Part shown: positions 45,078 to 53,038 of the stretch, piece by piece | How the letters are laid out: each line of letters opens with the position of its first letter | Numbering within the stretch: position 1 is the first letter of the stretch | Source of the DNA: an uncultured SAR86 cluster bacterium | Lineage (GTDB): Bacteria > Pseudomonadota > Gammaproteobacteria > Magnimaribacterales > D2472 | Length of the DNA: 64,000 nt | Assembly: GCA_902601475.1 (NCBI GenBank) | Contig: CACKNK010000003.1 | Coordinates: 60,340-124,339, forward strand | Reading direction: 5' to 3' | Made by a program: the position numbers and the translations under genes | Notes under the pieces: model-generated | Database searches by the model: none | Seen by the model: the letters and a program-made list of their open reading frames with translations, nothing else | What the model was told of the DNA's origin: nothing

Positions 45078-45103
45078 TAAAAATGGGAGCCTCAGCTCCC
45101 ATT
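45078..45103 (-). terminator. terminator between the 45125 gene and the cyclase gene
   Basis: Minus-strand 9-bp stem AATGGGAGC/GCTCCCATT with a 4-base loop, followed by a short T-run. It probably attenuates rather than fully stops transcription. Confidence 0.7.
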
Positions 45104-45124
45104 AAGCTGCTAAATAATTTTACC

Positions 45125-45859
45125 TTATTTGATGTTCATCGATGTGTAAGATCTTCTGTTCTCACATGAATACCCTACTTCAGCCAATGCCTGTTGTTCT
45201 GGCAATTGACCATTTACCTTATCCCACCAAAGATCATTATTTTTTCCATATTCAGATAAAGAGTTGGCATACATCACTACGATAAAGTCATGTTTGAAGC
45301 CTTGTGCACCAGTAACCGGCCACATCATTTTTCTTCCTAAATTATCACCAACTTTTTTTGCAGCCTGTGCAAATGTGTAATACGCGTTATAAACATCATT
45401 GCCTGTAACCCCCTCATCAAGTTTGCAGTCCATGTAGATTACATAACCAGGTGAGTAAGACTCTCCGTCAGGAATTGAGATATCTCTTTGCCATACCTCA
45501 ACTACAGCAGAGTTAACAGCAGGAAGTTTTGCTAACAGATCTCCGCCATTTTCAACCCAATATTGTAGGCCTGCGAATTGTTCAGTTGAGTCCGGGTACC
45601 TGCCGTACCACATAAAATCATGTGTTGGTAATTGATTACTGAAATATGGGGTCATCAGCCCGACACCATAATTTTCAAAAGCACCTGACTTCTCAGCCCA
45701 CTTAGCCCAGTCATTTGCCCATTTCACCATATCATCCAAATCTTTACCTGGTTTAAATTTGCCAATGTAGTACTCGGCTTTATAAGGCTCATAAGTTGAT
45801 TCTTGTGACACTGCATTAAAACTAAAACACAAGACAAATAATGATAAAAAATATTTCAT
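45125..45859 (-). CDS. exported two-repeat protein, family member 1
   Basis: I use the ATG at 45859, giving a 244-residue protein with signal peptide MKYFLSLFVLCFSFNAVSQ. Two halves follow, each opening with a strand and G-rich turn (KAEYYIGKFKPGKDLDDMVK and VIYMDCKLDEGVTGNDVYNA), a Trp/Ala-rich helix, a strand with HDF, and a C-terminal helix. One Cys lies in MDCKL and another near the end in YSCENRR, possibly forming a disulfide. Paralogues are at 46731 and 52284. No database family is known to me. A related 17-bp inverted repeat lies 22 bases before the ATG. Confidence 0.75.
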   Translation of the reverse strand: MKYFLSLFVLCFSFNAVSQESTYEPYKAEYYIGKFKPGKDLDDMVKWANDWAKWAEKSGAFENYGVGLMTPYFSNQLPTHDFMWYGRYPDSTEQFAGLQYWVENGGDLLAKLPAVNSAVVEVWQRDISIPDGESYSPGYVIYMDCKLDEGVTGNDVYNAYYTFAQAAKKVGDNLGRKMMWPVTGAQGFKHDFIVVMYANSLSEYGKNNDLWWDKVNGQLPEQQALAEVGYSCENRRSYTSMNIK

Positions 45860-45880
45860 AAAATTCTCCAAAAATAATAA

Positions 45881-45897
45881 TTTAACTATAAAGTAAA
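45881..45897. promoter_or_regulatory. degenerate TTTACT/AGTAAA inverted repeat before the 45125 gene
   Basis: On the minus strand it reads TTTACTTTATAGTTAAA, matching the motif with one extra base in the right arm and containing TATAGT, a good -10 hexamer. It lies 22 bases before the ATG. Confidence 0.4.
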
Positions 45898-45912
45898 ATT
45901 ATTATTGTGTAC

Positions 45913-45939
45913 AAAAAAAGAGGAGCATATAGCTCCTCT
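45913..45939 (-). terminator. rho-independent terminator of the PDZ-protein gene
   Basis: Minus-strand 8-bp stem AGAGGAGC/GCTCCTCT, 5-base loop and seven T (45913-45919). It ends the 46731-45960 operon. Confidence 0.88.
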
Positions 45940-45959
45940 TATTTACCTAAATAAATTGA

Positions 45960-46715
45960 TTAACGCGTGAGCCTAAATCCAAGCTGATTTTGAACCAGTA
46001 GTTCTTCGGAAAGATTACTAAGGGCAACAACCTTACCGTCATCATTAAATCTAAACCTTGTTACTACATTTGATTCAGCTTCTTTGTTATAGAGAGTATT
46101 CATGGACTTATTCCATGACCAAACATAAACAACCTTTTCTTTAGGATTGCCTGCTACTTCTATAATCTTGTAATCGATTGCTGGCCAATCTTCAGCCACG
46201 GCATCGTTCATATTATCTAAAACCTGAGTTTTGGTAGATTTTGGATTCACCATCCCTCTTTTAAATGAGCGCTTAATGGTTTTCCCATTTCTGAGAACCT
46301 CAACTTCAACCTTGCCTCCTGGCGCACCACCAAAAGTAAGTTTGCCATTGTCCCAATTTTCTTTGGTCGCTTGAACACCATTTACTGAAACAAACTTATC
46401 ACCCACTTTTAAGACTTTCGCAGCAGGGCTACCTTCGATGACACCATCCACCAATCGATCTTCTGAGTTAGGATCATAATAAAAACCAAAGCCGATAAAT
46501 CGACTACCGTAGTTGAAGCCATCTTCAGCCATATACTTTTTGACCATCTTCATGGCTTTATCTTTTGAGGTATAGCCAGCTTCGACCCATTTTTTAGCAG
46601 TCATCATATTTTTCATCATGGGGTCTTTCGCACCCTCTTCGTGATGCATACTTATAACAGGCAATGTAAGCAACATAGCTAATGCAGTGATAGATAAATT
46701 TTTAAATACTTTCAT
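45960..46715 (-). CDS. exported PDZ-domain protein
   Basis: A 251-residue exported protein. After the signal peptide a helical stretch rich in Met and Lys leads to a PDZ-like domain (about residues 80-150: VDGVIEGSPAAKVLKVGDKF, VSVNGVQATKENW, GKVEVEVLRNGKTIKRSF). The C-terminal ~90 residues (AIDYKIIEVAGNPKEKVVYV and FRFNDDGKVVALSNL) resemble a SnoaL/NTF2-like fold. There is no protease domain, so it may be an adaptor or chaperone. It starts 15 bases after the stop of the two-repeat protein at 46731 and is probably co-transcribed. Confidence 0.75.
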   Translation of the reverse strand: MKVFKNLSITALAMLLTLPVISMHHEEGAKDPMMKNMMTAKKWVEAGYTSKDKAMKMVKKYMAEDGFNYGSRFIGFGFYYDPNSEDRLVDGVIEGSPAAKVLKVGDKFVSVNGVQATKENWDNGKLTFGGAPGGKVEVEVLRNGKTIKRSFKRGMVNPKSTKTQVLDNMNDAVAEDWPAIDYKIIEVAGNPKEKVVYVWSWNKSMNTLYNKEAESNVVTRFRFNDDGKVVALSNLSEELLVQNQLGFRLTR

Positions 46716-46730
46716 GTTTTTCTCCTTAAA

Positions 46731-47477
46731 TTAATTGTTATTCCTAATAATTGTTCCGGCATACATTCTTGAACCTTCACAACTGTAAGTTTCTCGAACC
46801 TGATTTGCAGCATCGGAGCCATTAAGATTGCCCCAATAATTGTCTACCAACCTTCCCCAGTCAGCCCAAGTTGGATTGGCATAAGATAAAACAAAGTCAT
46901 ACTTAGTTAGATCACTTGGAGCCCCATTTGAGGGTCGAATAATCCTCGCACCTGATTTCATACCGCTTGCATGATGAGCTTCTTGTATTCCGCTAAGTGC
47001 GGCATAAGCATCGCCTAAATTTTTGCCTTCTTTGAGATCGCAATATCTATACGAAACTGGGTATGAGTCCGAGAGATCCTTGGGTGAAAAGTTTGAGACT
47101 GCAACCCACTGATAAGCATTAAAGGATTCATCGCAGGTTACGGGAATTGATTCTCGCAATGATCGATTGCTTGCCGAGAGCCAATTGTCATTCCCTTTGC
47201 CAAGCATTTCAGAATTTTTTACATGGCCCACCCAGATCATATCGAATTCAGTTGTAGGGGTTCGATAACGTGGAAAAAGCATAGCAGCCGTATAGTTGGT
47301 TTCGTCAGTTGCATCCATCCATCGATTCCATTTTTCAACCCATTTCATCATGTCATCCATGTCCCTACCTTCATTGAAAGAGCAGGTAAAGTATTCTGCA
47401 CGAATGGGATCAGGGGCTTCTTGAGCCTCTGCAAAAACACTAGAAAATAAAGCTAGCGTAATAACAATAAATTTCAT
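46731..47477 (-). CDS. exported two-repeat protein, family member 2
   Basis: A 248-residue paralogue of the 45125 and 52284 products: signal peptide to about residue 18, repeat 1 opening RAEYFTCSFNEGRDMDDMMK and repeat 2 opening YRYCDLKEGKNLGDAYAALS. A late YSCEGSRMY carries the conserved Cys near the C-terminus, and FDMIWVG and YDFVLSY are the matching strands of the two halves. It differs from the others by an extra Cys in repeat 1 (FTCSF). It forms an operon with the PDZ gene and is divergent from a beta-lactamase-like lipoprotein gene. Confidence 0.75.
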   Translation of the reverse strand: MKFIVITLALFSSVFAEAQEAPDPIRAEYFTCSFNEGRDMDDMMKWVEKWNRWMDATDETNYTAAMLFPRYRTPTTEFDMIWVGHVKNSEMLGKGNDNWLSASNRSLRESIPVTCDESFNAYQWVAVSNFSPKDLSDSYPVSYRYCDLKEGKNLGDAYAALSGIQEAHHASGMKSGARIIRPSNGAPSDLTKYDFVLSYANPTWADWGRLVDNYWGNLNGSDAANQVRETYSCEGSRMYAGTIIRNNN

Positions 47478-47497
47478 TGAACTCCTCCTATAAAATA

Positions 47498-47514
47498 TTT
47501 ACTCTAGGGTTAAA
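47498..47514. promoter_or_regulatory. degenerate TTTACT/AGTAAA inverted repeat before the 46731 gene
   Basis: On the minus strand TTTAACCCTAGAGTAAA. It shares the right arm of the motif exactly, has one extra base in the left arm, and contains TAGAGT as a possible -10. It lies between two divergent genes, 21 bases from the 47477 start and 15 bases from the 47529 start. Confidence 0.4.
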
Positions 47515-47528
47515 TTAACACAAAAAAT

Positions 47529-48713
47529 ATGTATTTAAGCAACAACTTTGCAACAAACCATTTGATAATAATTTTTTTGACATTAATTTTTCTTAGTGGT
47601 TGCGGTGGAGGTGGCGGCAGCTCATCGCCCTCCCCTGAAGTTACAGCAGTGAGCACTCCGTCCTCCCAACCGACATCTTCACAATCAACATCCACTCCTC
47701 AGTATTGGAACTTAGATGCAGCTTTTGATTATGGAATGGCGGACGGGATGTTTACTCAGCAAATTACTGTCATTGAGAATGGTCAGGTTCTCAGAAGTGC
47801 ATTCCGAGACATTGGTGCAGAAGAAATAATTGCTCTAGAAGATGCATCTCAAACAATATTGATTCCAGCATTCCAAGGAGTTAGAGAAAACAGTCAGGTG
47901 ACTTCTTGGTCCGTAGGCAAGTCAATCCTAAGCATCATTGCTGGAATTGCTCAAGATCAAGGGTTTTTAGATATTGACGACAAAGCAAGTGAGTATATAA
48001 CTGAATGGGCAAACGATGATAGGAATGAAATAACCATTCGACATTTGCTCAACATGAGATCGGGTTTACAACTTCCTCCAGAAAATTCTGAAGAAGGGGG
48101 AGGTATAACGAACTTTTATGATCAACAACAGTTATGCCTGGACAGAAATTTAACTGGTGAAATTAATGAAATATTTGAATACAACAATTGCAATTCGCAA
48201 GTGATAGGTGAAATCATCAAACGAGCAACTGCACAAAATTTTAAAGCTTATGCAGATGTAAATCTTTTTGGTCCTCTAGGGATAAATGCTGAATGGTGGA
48301 CGGATGTTAGGAACAACTATATAACATACTGTTGTGTAGACATGACACAAGAAGAGTTCGGCAGGTTTGGAATGATGCTCCTAAATAAAGGTGAAGGCAT
48401 TGTCTCCGAAGAGTACATCAATGAAATTTTTACACCTGATTTCTACAATCTACACTTCTGGTTTATTGATGATACCGTTCAAGCAATAGGTTTTGACGGT
48501 CAGTTTATTGTTATTGATTTTAATAATGATTTAGTAATTTTAAGAAACAGTCTTTATTATCCGTTACATTCAGGAGACTATATTCTATGTATCGGTGGGA
48601 ATTTCATATGTGGTAACAGCAGTACTGGACCTGTTACTCTTCCCGAAGCACTCTTGGGGGTTAGGAGTGAATTCAGTATGTCAGAATTTCTGAGAATATT
48701 AAAAACACCCTAA
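47529..48713 (+). CDS. class C beta-lactamase-fold lipoprotein (serine hydrolase)
   Basis: A 394-residue protein. The first 25 residues end in a lipobox (FLSGC) followed by a glycine/serine/proline-rich linker to about residue 57, so the enzyme is tethered to a membrane. The catalytic SxxK is S128-V-G-K131 in SWSVGKSIL, and the YxN element is in FEYNNCNSQ. The KTG-like triad is not obvious. The fold resembles esterase EstB and 6-aminohexanoate hydrolases more than true beta-lactamases. A second paralogue lies at 59970. Confidence 0.85.
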   Translation: MYLSNNFATNHLIIIFLTLIFLSGCGGGGGSSSPSPEVTAVSTPSSQPTSSQSTSTPQYWNLDAAFDYGMADGMFTQQITVIENGQVLRSAFRDIGAEEIIALEDASQTILIPAFQGVRENSQVTSWSVGKSILSIIAGIAQDQGFLDIDDKASEYITEWANDDRNEITIRHLLNMRSGLQLPPENSEEGGGITNFYDQQQLCLDRNLTGEINEIFEYNNCNSQVIGEIIKRATAQNFKAYADVNLFGPLGINAEWWTDVRNNYITYCCVDMTQEEFGRFGMMLLNKGEGIVSEEYINEIFTPDFYNLHFWFIDDTVQAIGFDGQFIVIDFNNDLVILRNSLYYPLHSGDYILCIGGNFICGNSSTGPVTLPEALLGVRSEFSMSEFLRILKTP

Positions 48714-49102
48714 CGTTCAGAAAGTACTTTTTTTAGACCCTCTGCAGAAATAAGCATCCCCTGACGAATTGCCTCCGCAAAAATTTCAGGCTCTATTTCT
48801 GTACTCCAATAAAGTTCAGTTGAAGTATCATTTATTGGATTTAATTGCATACAAGCAAGATGATGATCAATAGGAGTTCGAGTCTCGATAGCTGAATATT
48901 TAAGGATCTTATTTTCGTGATTAATTTCAATAATCTTTTCTTTGATCTTACCCATACCTTCCATCTCAAAAACTCTACAGTCACCCTCCAGCTCAACATG
49001 ATTAACAGTTGGTAGCCAGTCGCATCTCGAAATATCAGAAAGTATTTTCCACACTTTATCTATAGGCGCTTCGAGAACTAATCTCTCCTCAATACTTTTC
49101 AT
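48710..49102 (-). CDS. SRPBCC (START/polyketide-cyclase-like) domain protein
   Basis: A 130-residue protein with the SRPBCC opening RLVLEAPIDKVWKILSDISRCDWLP and the central GMGKIKEKIIEI segment; the fold binds hydrophobic ligands in a deep cavity. No export signal is present. It lies 12 bases after the lipocalin-like gene and overlaps the end of the convergent beta-lactamase-like gene by 4 bases. Ligand unknown. Confidence 0.82.
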   Translation of the reverse strand: MKSIEERLVLEAPIDKVWKILSDISRCDWLPTVNHVELEGDCRVFEMEGMGKIKEKIIEINHENKILKYSAIETRTPIDHHLACMQLNPINDTSTELYWSTEIEPEIFAEAIRQGMLISAEGLKKVLSER

Positions 49103-49114
49103 TAATAAATTATT

Positions 49115-49555
49115 TTAATTAATGCGGGCACACTTTTCTTGATCACAGGACTTATTCGCCCAACGCTCAAATAAAACATCCTCGCCAAAGTTTAATTCCT
49201 GAACAAAGGATTTCTTATCAAACATAAAATTTGGTTTATAAGTAAAAGATTCGCCGATCAGATTTTTATTTGAATGATTGGTGATCGTTTCCGTCACAAC
49301 TCCATCAGCCAAGGCATAGGTCCCCTGTCCAACGGAAAGCTTATTGCATGCATTTGATTCAGTAGCTTCATACCAGGTATATAAGACTAATCCCTGAGAA
49401 TAAATTTTTGTCATCTCAGGCTTACAAAGCTGCATCAATTCATTGTTCCATTTTGATTCAACTAAGATCCAGACACCCTCCATATCTTGGTCTTTTGCAG
49501 AGTGACTAAATACATTAATAGTAATCGAAAGCAAACCAATCATTAAAATTCTCAT
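49115..49555 (-). CDS. exported small lipocalin-like protein
   Basis: A 146-residue protein with signal peptide (to about FSHS). EGVWILVESKWN near the mature start and alternating strands with paired cysteines (LCKPEM/NACNKL, SCDQEKCARI) suggest a lipocalin-like or DUF-type beta barrel with disulfides. I do not recognise a precise family. It is in tandem with the SRPBCC gene, both being ligand-binding folds. Confidence 0.55.
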   Translation of the reverse strand: MRILMIGLLSITINVFSHSAKDQDMEGVWILVESKWNNELMQLCKPEMTKIYSQGLVLYTWYEATESNACNKLSVGQGTYALADGVVTETITNHSNKNLIGESFTYKPNFMFDKKSFVQELNFGEDVLFERWANKSCDQEKCARIN

Positions 49556-49601
49556 AACTATCTCCTAATTAATTAAATAATCGTTTATCAGGTGAAGATT
49601 T

Positions 49602-49670
49602 TCAAGAATTAAAACCTAAAAAACCACCAATAAAAACTAGCAAAAATCCAATAAGAAGCTTTTTAAGCAT
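49602..49670 (-). CDS. candidate single-helix membrane microprotein (22 aa)
   Basis: The short frame MLKKLLIGFLLVFIGGFLGF plus two residues has two lysines and then one hydrophobic segment, the usual form of a membrane microprotein. It lies between tRNA-Gly and the lipocalin-like gene, on their strand. No clear ribosome-binding site; the call rests on composition only. Confidence 0.3.
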   Translation of the reverse strand: MLKKLLIGFLLVFIGGFLGFNS

Positions 49671-49711
49671 GATCACTAATAATGTTATCTAAATTAGGAC
49701 TAATATGGAAT

Positions 49712-49787
49712 TGGAGCGGGAAACGAGGTTCGAACTCGCGACCTCAACCTTGGCAAGGTTGCGCTCTACCAGCTGAGCTATTCCCGC
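49712..49787 (-). tRNA. tRNA-Gly (anticodon GCC)
   Basis: A 76-base cloverleaf on the minus strand with encoded CCA. The acceptor stem GCGGGAA pairs with TTCCCGC, the D-arm has AGCTCAGCTGGTAGAG, the anticodon loop TTGCCAA has GCC at 49752-49754, and the T-arm carries GTTCGAACC. No duplicated 3' end or integrase nearby. Confidence 0.97.
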
Positions 49788-49904
49788 TTTTGAGTTGGTT
49801 AATATACCTCTGGATATTCGTTCATTCAAGAAAAACATTTAGACTACTTACATCTATAAGTTTTTTGCATAAAATACCCGCTGCAAGACAATTAGTTACT
49901 ATTA

Positions 49905-50666
49905 ATGAAAAGCTATTCTAGTAGTTTATTTGGAGCGAAAGCTCTTATTCTTATATTAATGATGCTTAGTACCCTTAAAATTCAAGCCTTTGATATTGGT
50001 CGATTTGATCAAAGTAATGCATTTGCACTTGGCAAGGATCTCGTTGCCATGCCATTTGGTATGCAGCTCCTTGAAGCCAATAATGCTGATGCTGATGAAT
50101 TAGTTATTGGCATTCATGGTGGCAATTCTGAAGGCTATGAATGGATTTATCCATTATGGCAATTAAATCAAGAGTCCAACCAAGTATTTTTCTATCGTTG
50201 GAATGATAGAAGGTGTGCTAATGCTAATAATGCTAAGTTAGTAAACCATATAGATACACTGCTTGATAATTATTCAAAGGTTAAAAAGATAAAAATTTTG
50301 TCCCATTCATACGGCGGAACTCATCTCTTATATTCACTTGAACTAATTGAGCAACGCATCGCAAACAAGAATCAAGATCTAAAAATTGAAATACACTTTA
50401 TTGCATCGCTACTTTCTCCTCCTCTCCTGCTAAGACTTGGATGTCAATTTAAGACAGATTTTAAAGATAACTACTCGATGGATATTTATAATTGGAAAAC
50501 AATCCAAGAGATTGATGGAGCTTTTAGAAATTACAGAAAAGATCCTCAAGAAGTCAGCATATCAAGTGCATCACAAACACGACTTCCAGAAATTTATAAC
50601 GGGAGAAAACTAGGTCACAACTGGTCCATCAGCTGGGTCGCTGATCAAATTTCAGAAAGTAATTAG
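49905..50666 (+). CDS. exported alpha/beta hydrolase, lipase-like
   Basis: A 253-residue protein with signal peptide ending near IQAFD. An oxyanion-type segment VIGIHGGNSEGYEW and the nucleophile elbow ILSHSYGGTHLLYSL (GxSxG variant S-H-S-Y-G) mark an alpha/beta hydrolase; a late LGHNWSISWV may supply the His. The pattern resembles lipase/triacylglycerol or palmitoyl-esterase folds. It is monocistronic, with no clear ribosome-binding site before the ATG. It is convergent with the parvulin-like gene. Confidence 0.72.
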   Translation: MKSYSSSLFGAKALILILMMLSTLKIQAFDIGRFDQSNAFALGKDLVAMPFGMQLLEANNADADELVIGIHGGNSEGYEWIYPLWQLNQESNQVFFYRWNDRRCANANNAKLVNHIDTLLDNYSKVKKIKILSHSYGGTHLLYSLELIEQRIANKNQDLKIEIHFIASLLSPPLLLRLGCQFKTDFKDNYSMDIYNWKTIQEIDGAFRNYRKDPQEVSISSASQTRLPEIYNGRKLGHNWSISWVADQISESN

Positions 50667-50676
50667 GGTAATTTAT

Positions 50677-51513
50677 TTAAAGCTCAAAGTTTGGGCTAAT
50701 CGCCACTGAGTACTCTGATTTAATTTGCTTCATGAATTCTTTGATAGCTTGATCAGAGTTAGCTTCTAGGTAATCTGCAAGCACAATATTTTTAACTGAA
50801 TCAAACGAAGGCACCATAGAATTTTCAATGCTGGTAATCAATACATTGTGATACCCAAAAGCGGATTGAATGGGACCTACCCATTGATCAGTATCAAGTG
50901 TATCTAAAACCTCTGCAAATTCCCCCCCAAAGATATCCTCTATTTTTTGCAAAGGATGACTGGTGAAGGTGTCTCCAGAATAGAAAGGCAACCCTGCTTT
51001 AGGGGGTTGGCCGGATAATAGTTTACTAAGATTAGTTTCTGCTTCTTCACGAGCGCCAGTATTGTTACCAAAAAAATAGTGCTCAAAAGTATAGAGATCC
51101 TCGGATATATAATTGCTCTGATTTTGAACAAAGAAATTTTTTAGATCTTCGTCACTAGGAGTGAATGTTTCCACATCGCGTTTAAGGAAAATAATTTTTT
51201 GAGCAAGCCTTCTTCTGATGATTTCATCATCCTGTTCTAGGCCAAGCTTTAAAGCTTCTCGATAAAGTATTTCCTCTTCAATGAGATTGTTAATTAAATT
51301 AATCAACTCATCAGCATTTGGGTTTCTACCAACTTGGGCATTCCACGAATTAATTAGGTTATTGATTTGTCGGTCTGATATATAAATATCACTATCTAAA
51401 TCATCATTATTAAAGATAGATTCTGCCAAGTAGATGCTAACACCTACCAAAAAAAACAATAAAATGCGTTTATTCAATTTAAGAATTATTGGACAGCAGT
51501 TCGAGGGACTCAA
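50677..51513 (-). CDS. membrane-anchored parvulin-type peptidyl-prolyl isomerase
   Basis: A 278-residue protein with one N-terminal membrane anchor (LNKRILLFFLVGVSIYLA), a SurA-like helical region (ADELINLINNLIEEEILYRE) and a PpiC-like domain with QSAFGYHNVLI near residue 225. The family folds exported proteins; members of this subgroup are often beside hydrogenase/HupE-type genes, not seen here. It overlaps the NTF2-like gene by 35 bases if the ATG at 51513 is right; the membrane anchor supports that start. Confidence 0.78.
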   Translation of the reverse strand: MSPSNCCPIILKLNKRILLFFLVGVSIYLAESIFNNDDLDSDIYISDRQINNLINSWNAQVGRNPNADELINLINNLIEEEILYREALKLGLEQDDEIIRRRLAQKIIFLKRDVETFTPSDEDLKNFFVQNQSNYISEDLYTFEHYFFGNNTGAREEAETNLSKLLSGQPPKAGLPFYSGDTFTSHPLQKIEDIFGGEFAEVLDTLDTDQWVGPIQSAFGYHNVLITSIENSMVPSFDSVKNIVLADYLEANSDQAIKEFMKQIKSEYSVAISPNFEL

Positions 51514-51883
51514 CCATTTTCATGCGAACAATCTCAACAGCTTTTAAAGGTCTGATCATAACTTTAAAATCAATAATTTTTCCTGCTTCATTCCAGGTAA
51601 TCATATCGATGCCATTAACCCAGATACCATCAATATCAGTCTCAAACTCTAAAACAGATTCCATTGCCTGATGAACTTCTCTTACATATTTGAAACTTTC
51701 CATATTGAAAGATTCACCAGCAGAAGCCAAATAAAGCTTGGTCATTTCCTTTCCTTGAATGGGTTTAAAAACTACCGGTGAGTAAAAAACCACATTTTCA
51801 TCTAGAATCTCCTCAAGAAAATCTACATTTTGAACATGCAAATTATCATGCCAAGACTTAATAAAGTTTTGAGCGTTAGACAT
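51479..51883 (-). CDS. SnoaL/NTF2-like small protein
   Basis: I start at the ATG at 51883 (MSNAQNFIKSWHDNLHVQNV), giving 134 residues; nine in-frame codons before it are unlikely to be coding. FLEEILDENVVFYSPVVFKP and WVNGIDMITWNEAGKIIDFK are typical of the NTF2-like ketosteroid-isomerase/SnoaL fold, which binds small hydrophobic ligands. It is cytoplasmic and of unknown substrate. Just upstream is the 68-base divergent gap with a 26-bp palindrome. Confidence 0.82.
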   Translation of the reverse strand: MSNAQNFIKSWHDNLHVQNVDFLEEILDENVVFYSPVVFKPIQGKEMTKLYLASAGESFNMESFKYVREVHQAMESVLEFETDIDGIWVNGIDMITWNEAGKIIDFKVMIRPLKAVEIVRMKMVESLELLSNNS

Positions 51884-51925
51884 ATGAATATTATAACCAT
51901 CTAAAAGCAAATATTGTTGTCATCA

Positions 51926-51951
51926 AATCAAAGTCTATATAGACTTTGATT
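51926..51951. promoter_or_regulatory. 26-bp perfect palindrome abutting a start codon
   Basis: AATCAAAGTCTAT followed immediately by its reverse complement, with no spacer. It ends at the base before the ATG of the lipoprotein at 51952 and lies 43 bases from the divergent NTF2-like start. TTGTCA occurs at 51917-51922. It could be a dimeric regulator's operator or a hairpin at the very start of the message. Confidence 0.6.
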
Positions 51952-52254
51952 ATGAAGAAAAATCTGTATCTAGGTCTTGGTTTAATTATTTTTTCTGGGT
52001 GTTCACAAAACATTGAGAAGATATATGACTGCGATGGCGTTGAGGTTATCTTTAATGATTACGATAGGTTGTTTGTGGTTGGCGGTGTTGATTTAAGTAG
52101 CCGAGAGGGATTCTTCATGAATCAAACAACAGTGTTTGGGAAGTTTTATGAGAATGCTGATGGCGAGGCTATGGCAACTTTTAGCAAAATAAATAACACG
52201 CTAGAGTTCACTGACCCCAATCAGACTTTGACAGCACAATGTACTGAAAAATAA
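51952..52254 (+). CDS. small lipoprotein of unknown function
   Basis: Start at the ATG at 51952 (100 residues), just after the palindrome. The lipobox is IIFSGC, then a mature domain of about 80 residues with CDGVEVIFNDYDRLFVVGGV and a late Cys (TAQCTEK), which may form a disulfide with the early one. The beta-rich sequence resembles MliC-type small lysozyme-inhibitor lipoproteins in general form only. It ends in a strong hairpin. Confidence 0.7.
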   Translation: MKKNLYLGLGLIIFSGCSQNIEKIYDCDGVEVIFNDYDRLFVVGGVDLSSREGFFMNQTTVFGKFYENADGEAMATFSKINNTLEFTDPNQTLTAQCTEK

Positions 52255-52275
52255 CGAAGGGGTTAAACCCCTTCG
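52255..52275. terminator. convergent terminator hairpin
   Basis: An 8-bp GC-rich stem CGAAGGGG/CCCCTTCG with a 5-base loop, starting at the base after the lipoprotein stop. A T-rich tract follows on the minus strand (TTATTTTTC) and a weaker one on plus, so it can serve both the lipoprotein and the 52284 gene. Confidence 0.75.
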
Positions 52276-52283
52276 CTAAAGTT

Positions 52284-53021
52284 TTAGAAAATTTGTTCTG
52301 TTATGTAAATACGGTAGTTTGAACAACCCTCAATCAAATCATTGAGTGCTTGGTCTTCTTTAGATCCATTAATATTTTGCCAATAATTATCAGCTCCTGA
52401 ACCCAATTCCTCTACAGTACGAGCATACAATGAATACACATAATCATAATCGCCTTCAGTAGCTCCTGGTCCAGGGAAAATCATTTTACGTCCAAGATTA
52501 TCGCCCGTCTTTTTGGCCGCAATAGCAAAGTCTTTGTATGCATCAAAAACTTGGTTGCTATTAACACCATCTTTCATCTTACAGTCTGCAAATCTTACAG
52601 CACCGATATCACGATCTCCCTCAGGTGCTGAGATAGCCCATTGCCAAGTATCTACAGCTTGTACTGTCGCAACCGGTATTTTAGCGGCTTGGCTGCCTCC
52701 GTTTTTGATCCAGTAGCCCATTCCCTTATACATCTCAGTAGCACTAGGCCATAAACCAAGAAAAACAGCATCATGAGCAGTTAGATCTGAACCAAATTGT
52801 GGGCTAAATAAGACAACTTCAAAGTTATCATAAACATCTGTTTTGCTGAGCACCTTCTTTTGATTTTCAAGCACCCAATCTTTAAGATCGCTATAGTCTT
52901 TGCCTGGTAAATACTTCAAAGCATAATATTCTGCTTTATTGGCTACAGGCTCGTACTTATTTTCTTGTGCGGCAACAAGACCACTCAGAAGCAAGCTAAA
53001 TGTTAATAGTATTTTTATCAT
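52284..53021 (-). CDS. exported two-repeat protein, family member 3
   Basis: A 245-residue paralogue of the 45125 and 46731 products with signal peptide MIKILLTFSLLLSGLVAAQ. Repeat 1 opens NKAEYYALKYLPGKDYSDLK and repeat 2 opens GAVRFADCKMKDGVNSNQVF. The shared DNLGRKMIFPGPGA and HDAVFLGLWPSATE segments and the late EGCSNYR cysteine confirm relationship; it is closest to member 1. It follows the ABM-family gene by 17 bases and lies in the same operon, under the TTTACT-N4-AGTAAA site at 53363. Confidence 0.75.
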   Translation of the reverse strand: MIKILLTFSLLLSGLVAAQENKYEPVANKAEYYALKYLPGKDYSDLKDWVLENQKKVLSKTDVYDNFEVVLFSPQFGSDLTAHDAVFLGLWPSATEMYKGMGYWIKNGGSQAAKIPVATVQAVDTWQWAISAPEGDRDIGAVRFADCKMKDGVNSNQVFDAYKDFAIAAKKTGDNLGRKMIFPGPGATEGDYDYVYSLYARTVEELGSGADNYWQNINGSKEDQALNDLIEGCSNYRIYITEQIF

Positions 53022-53038
53022 TTTTTTTCTCCTTTAAA

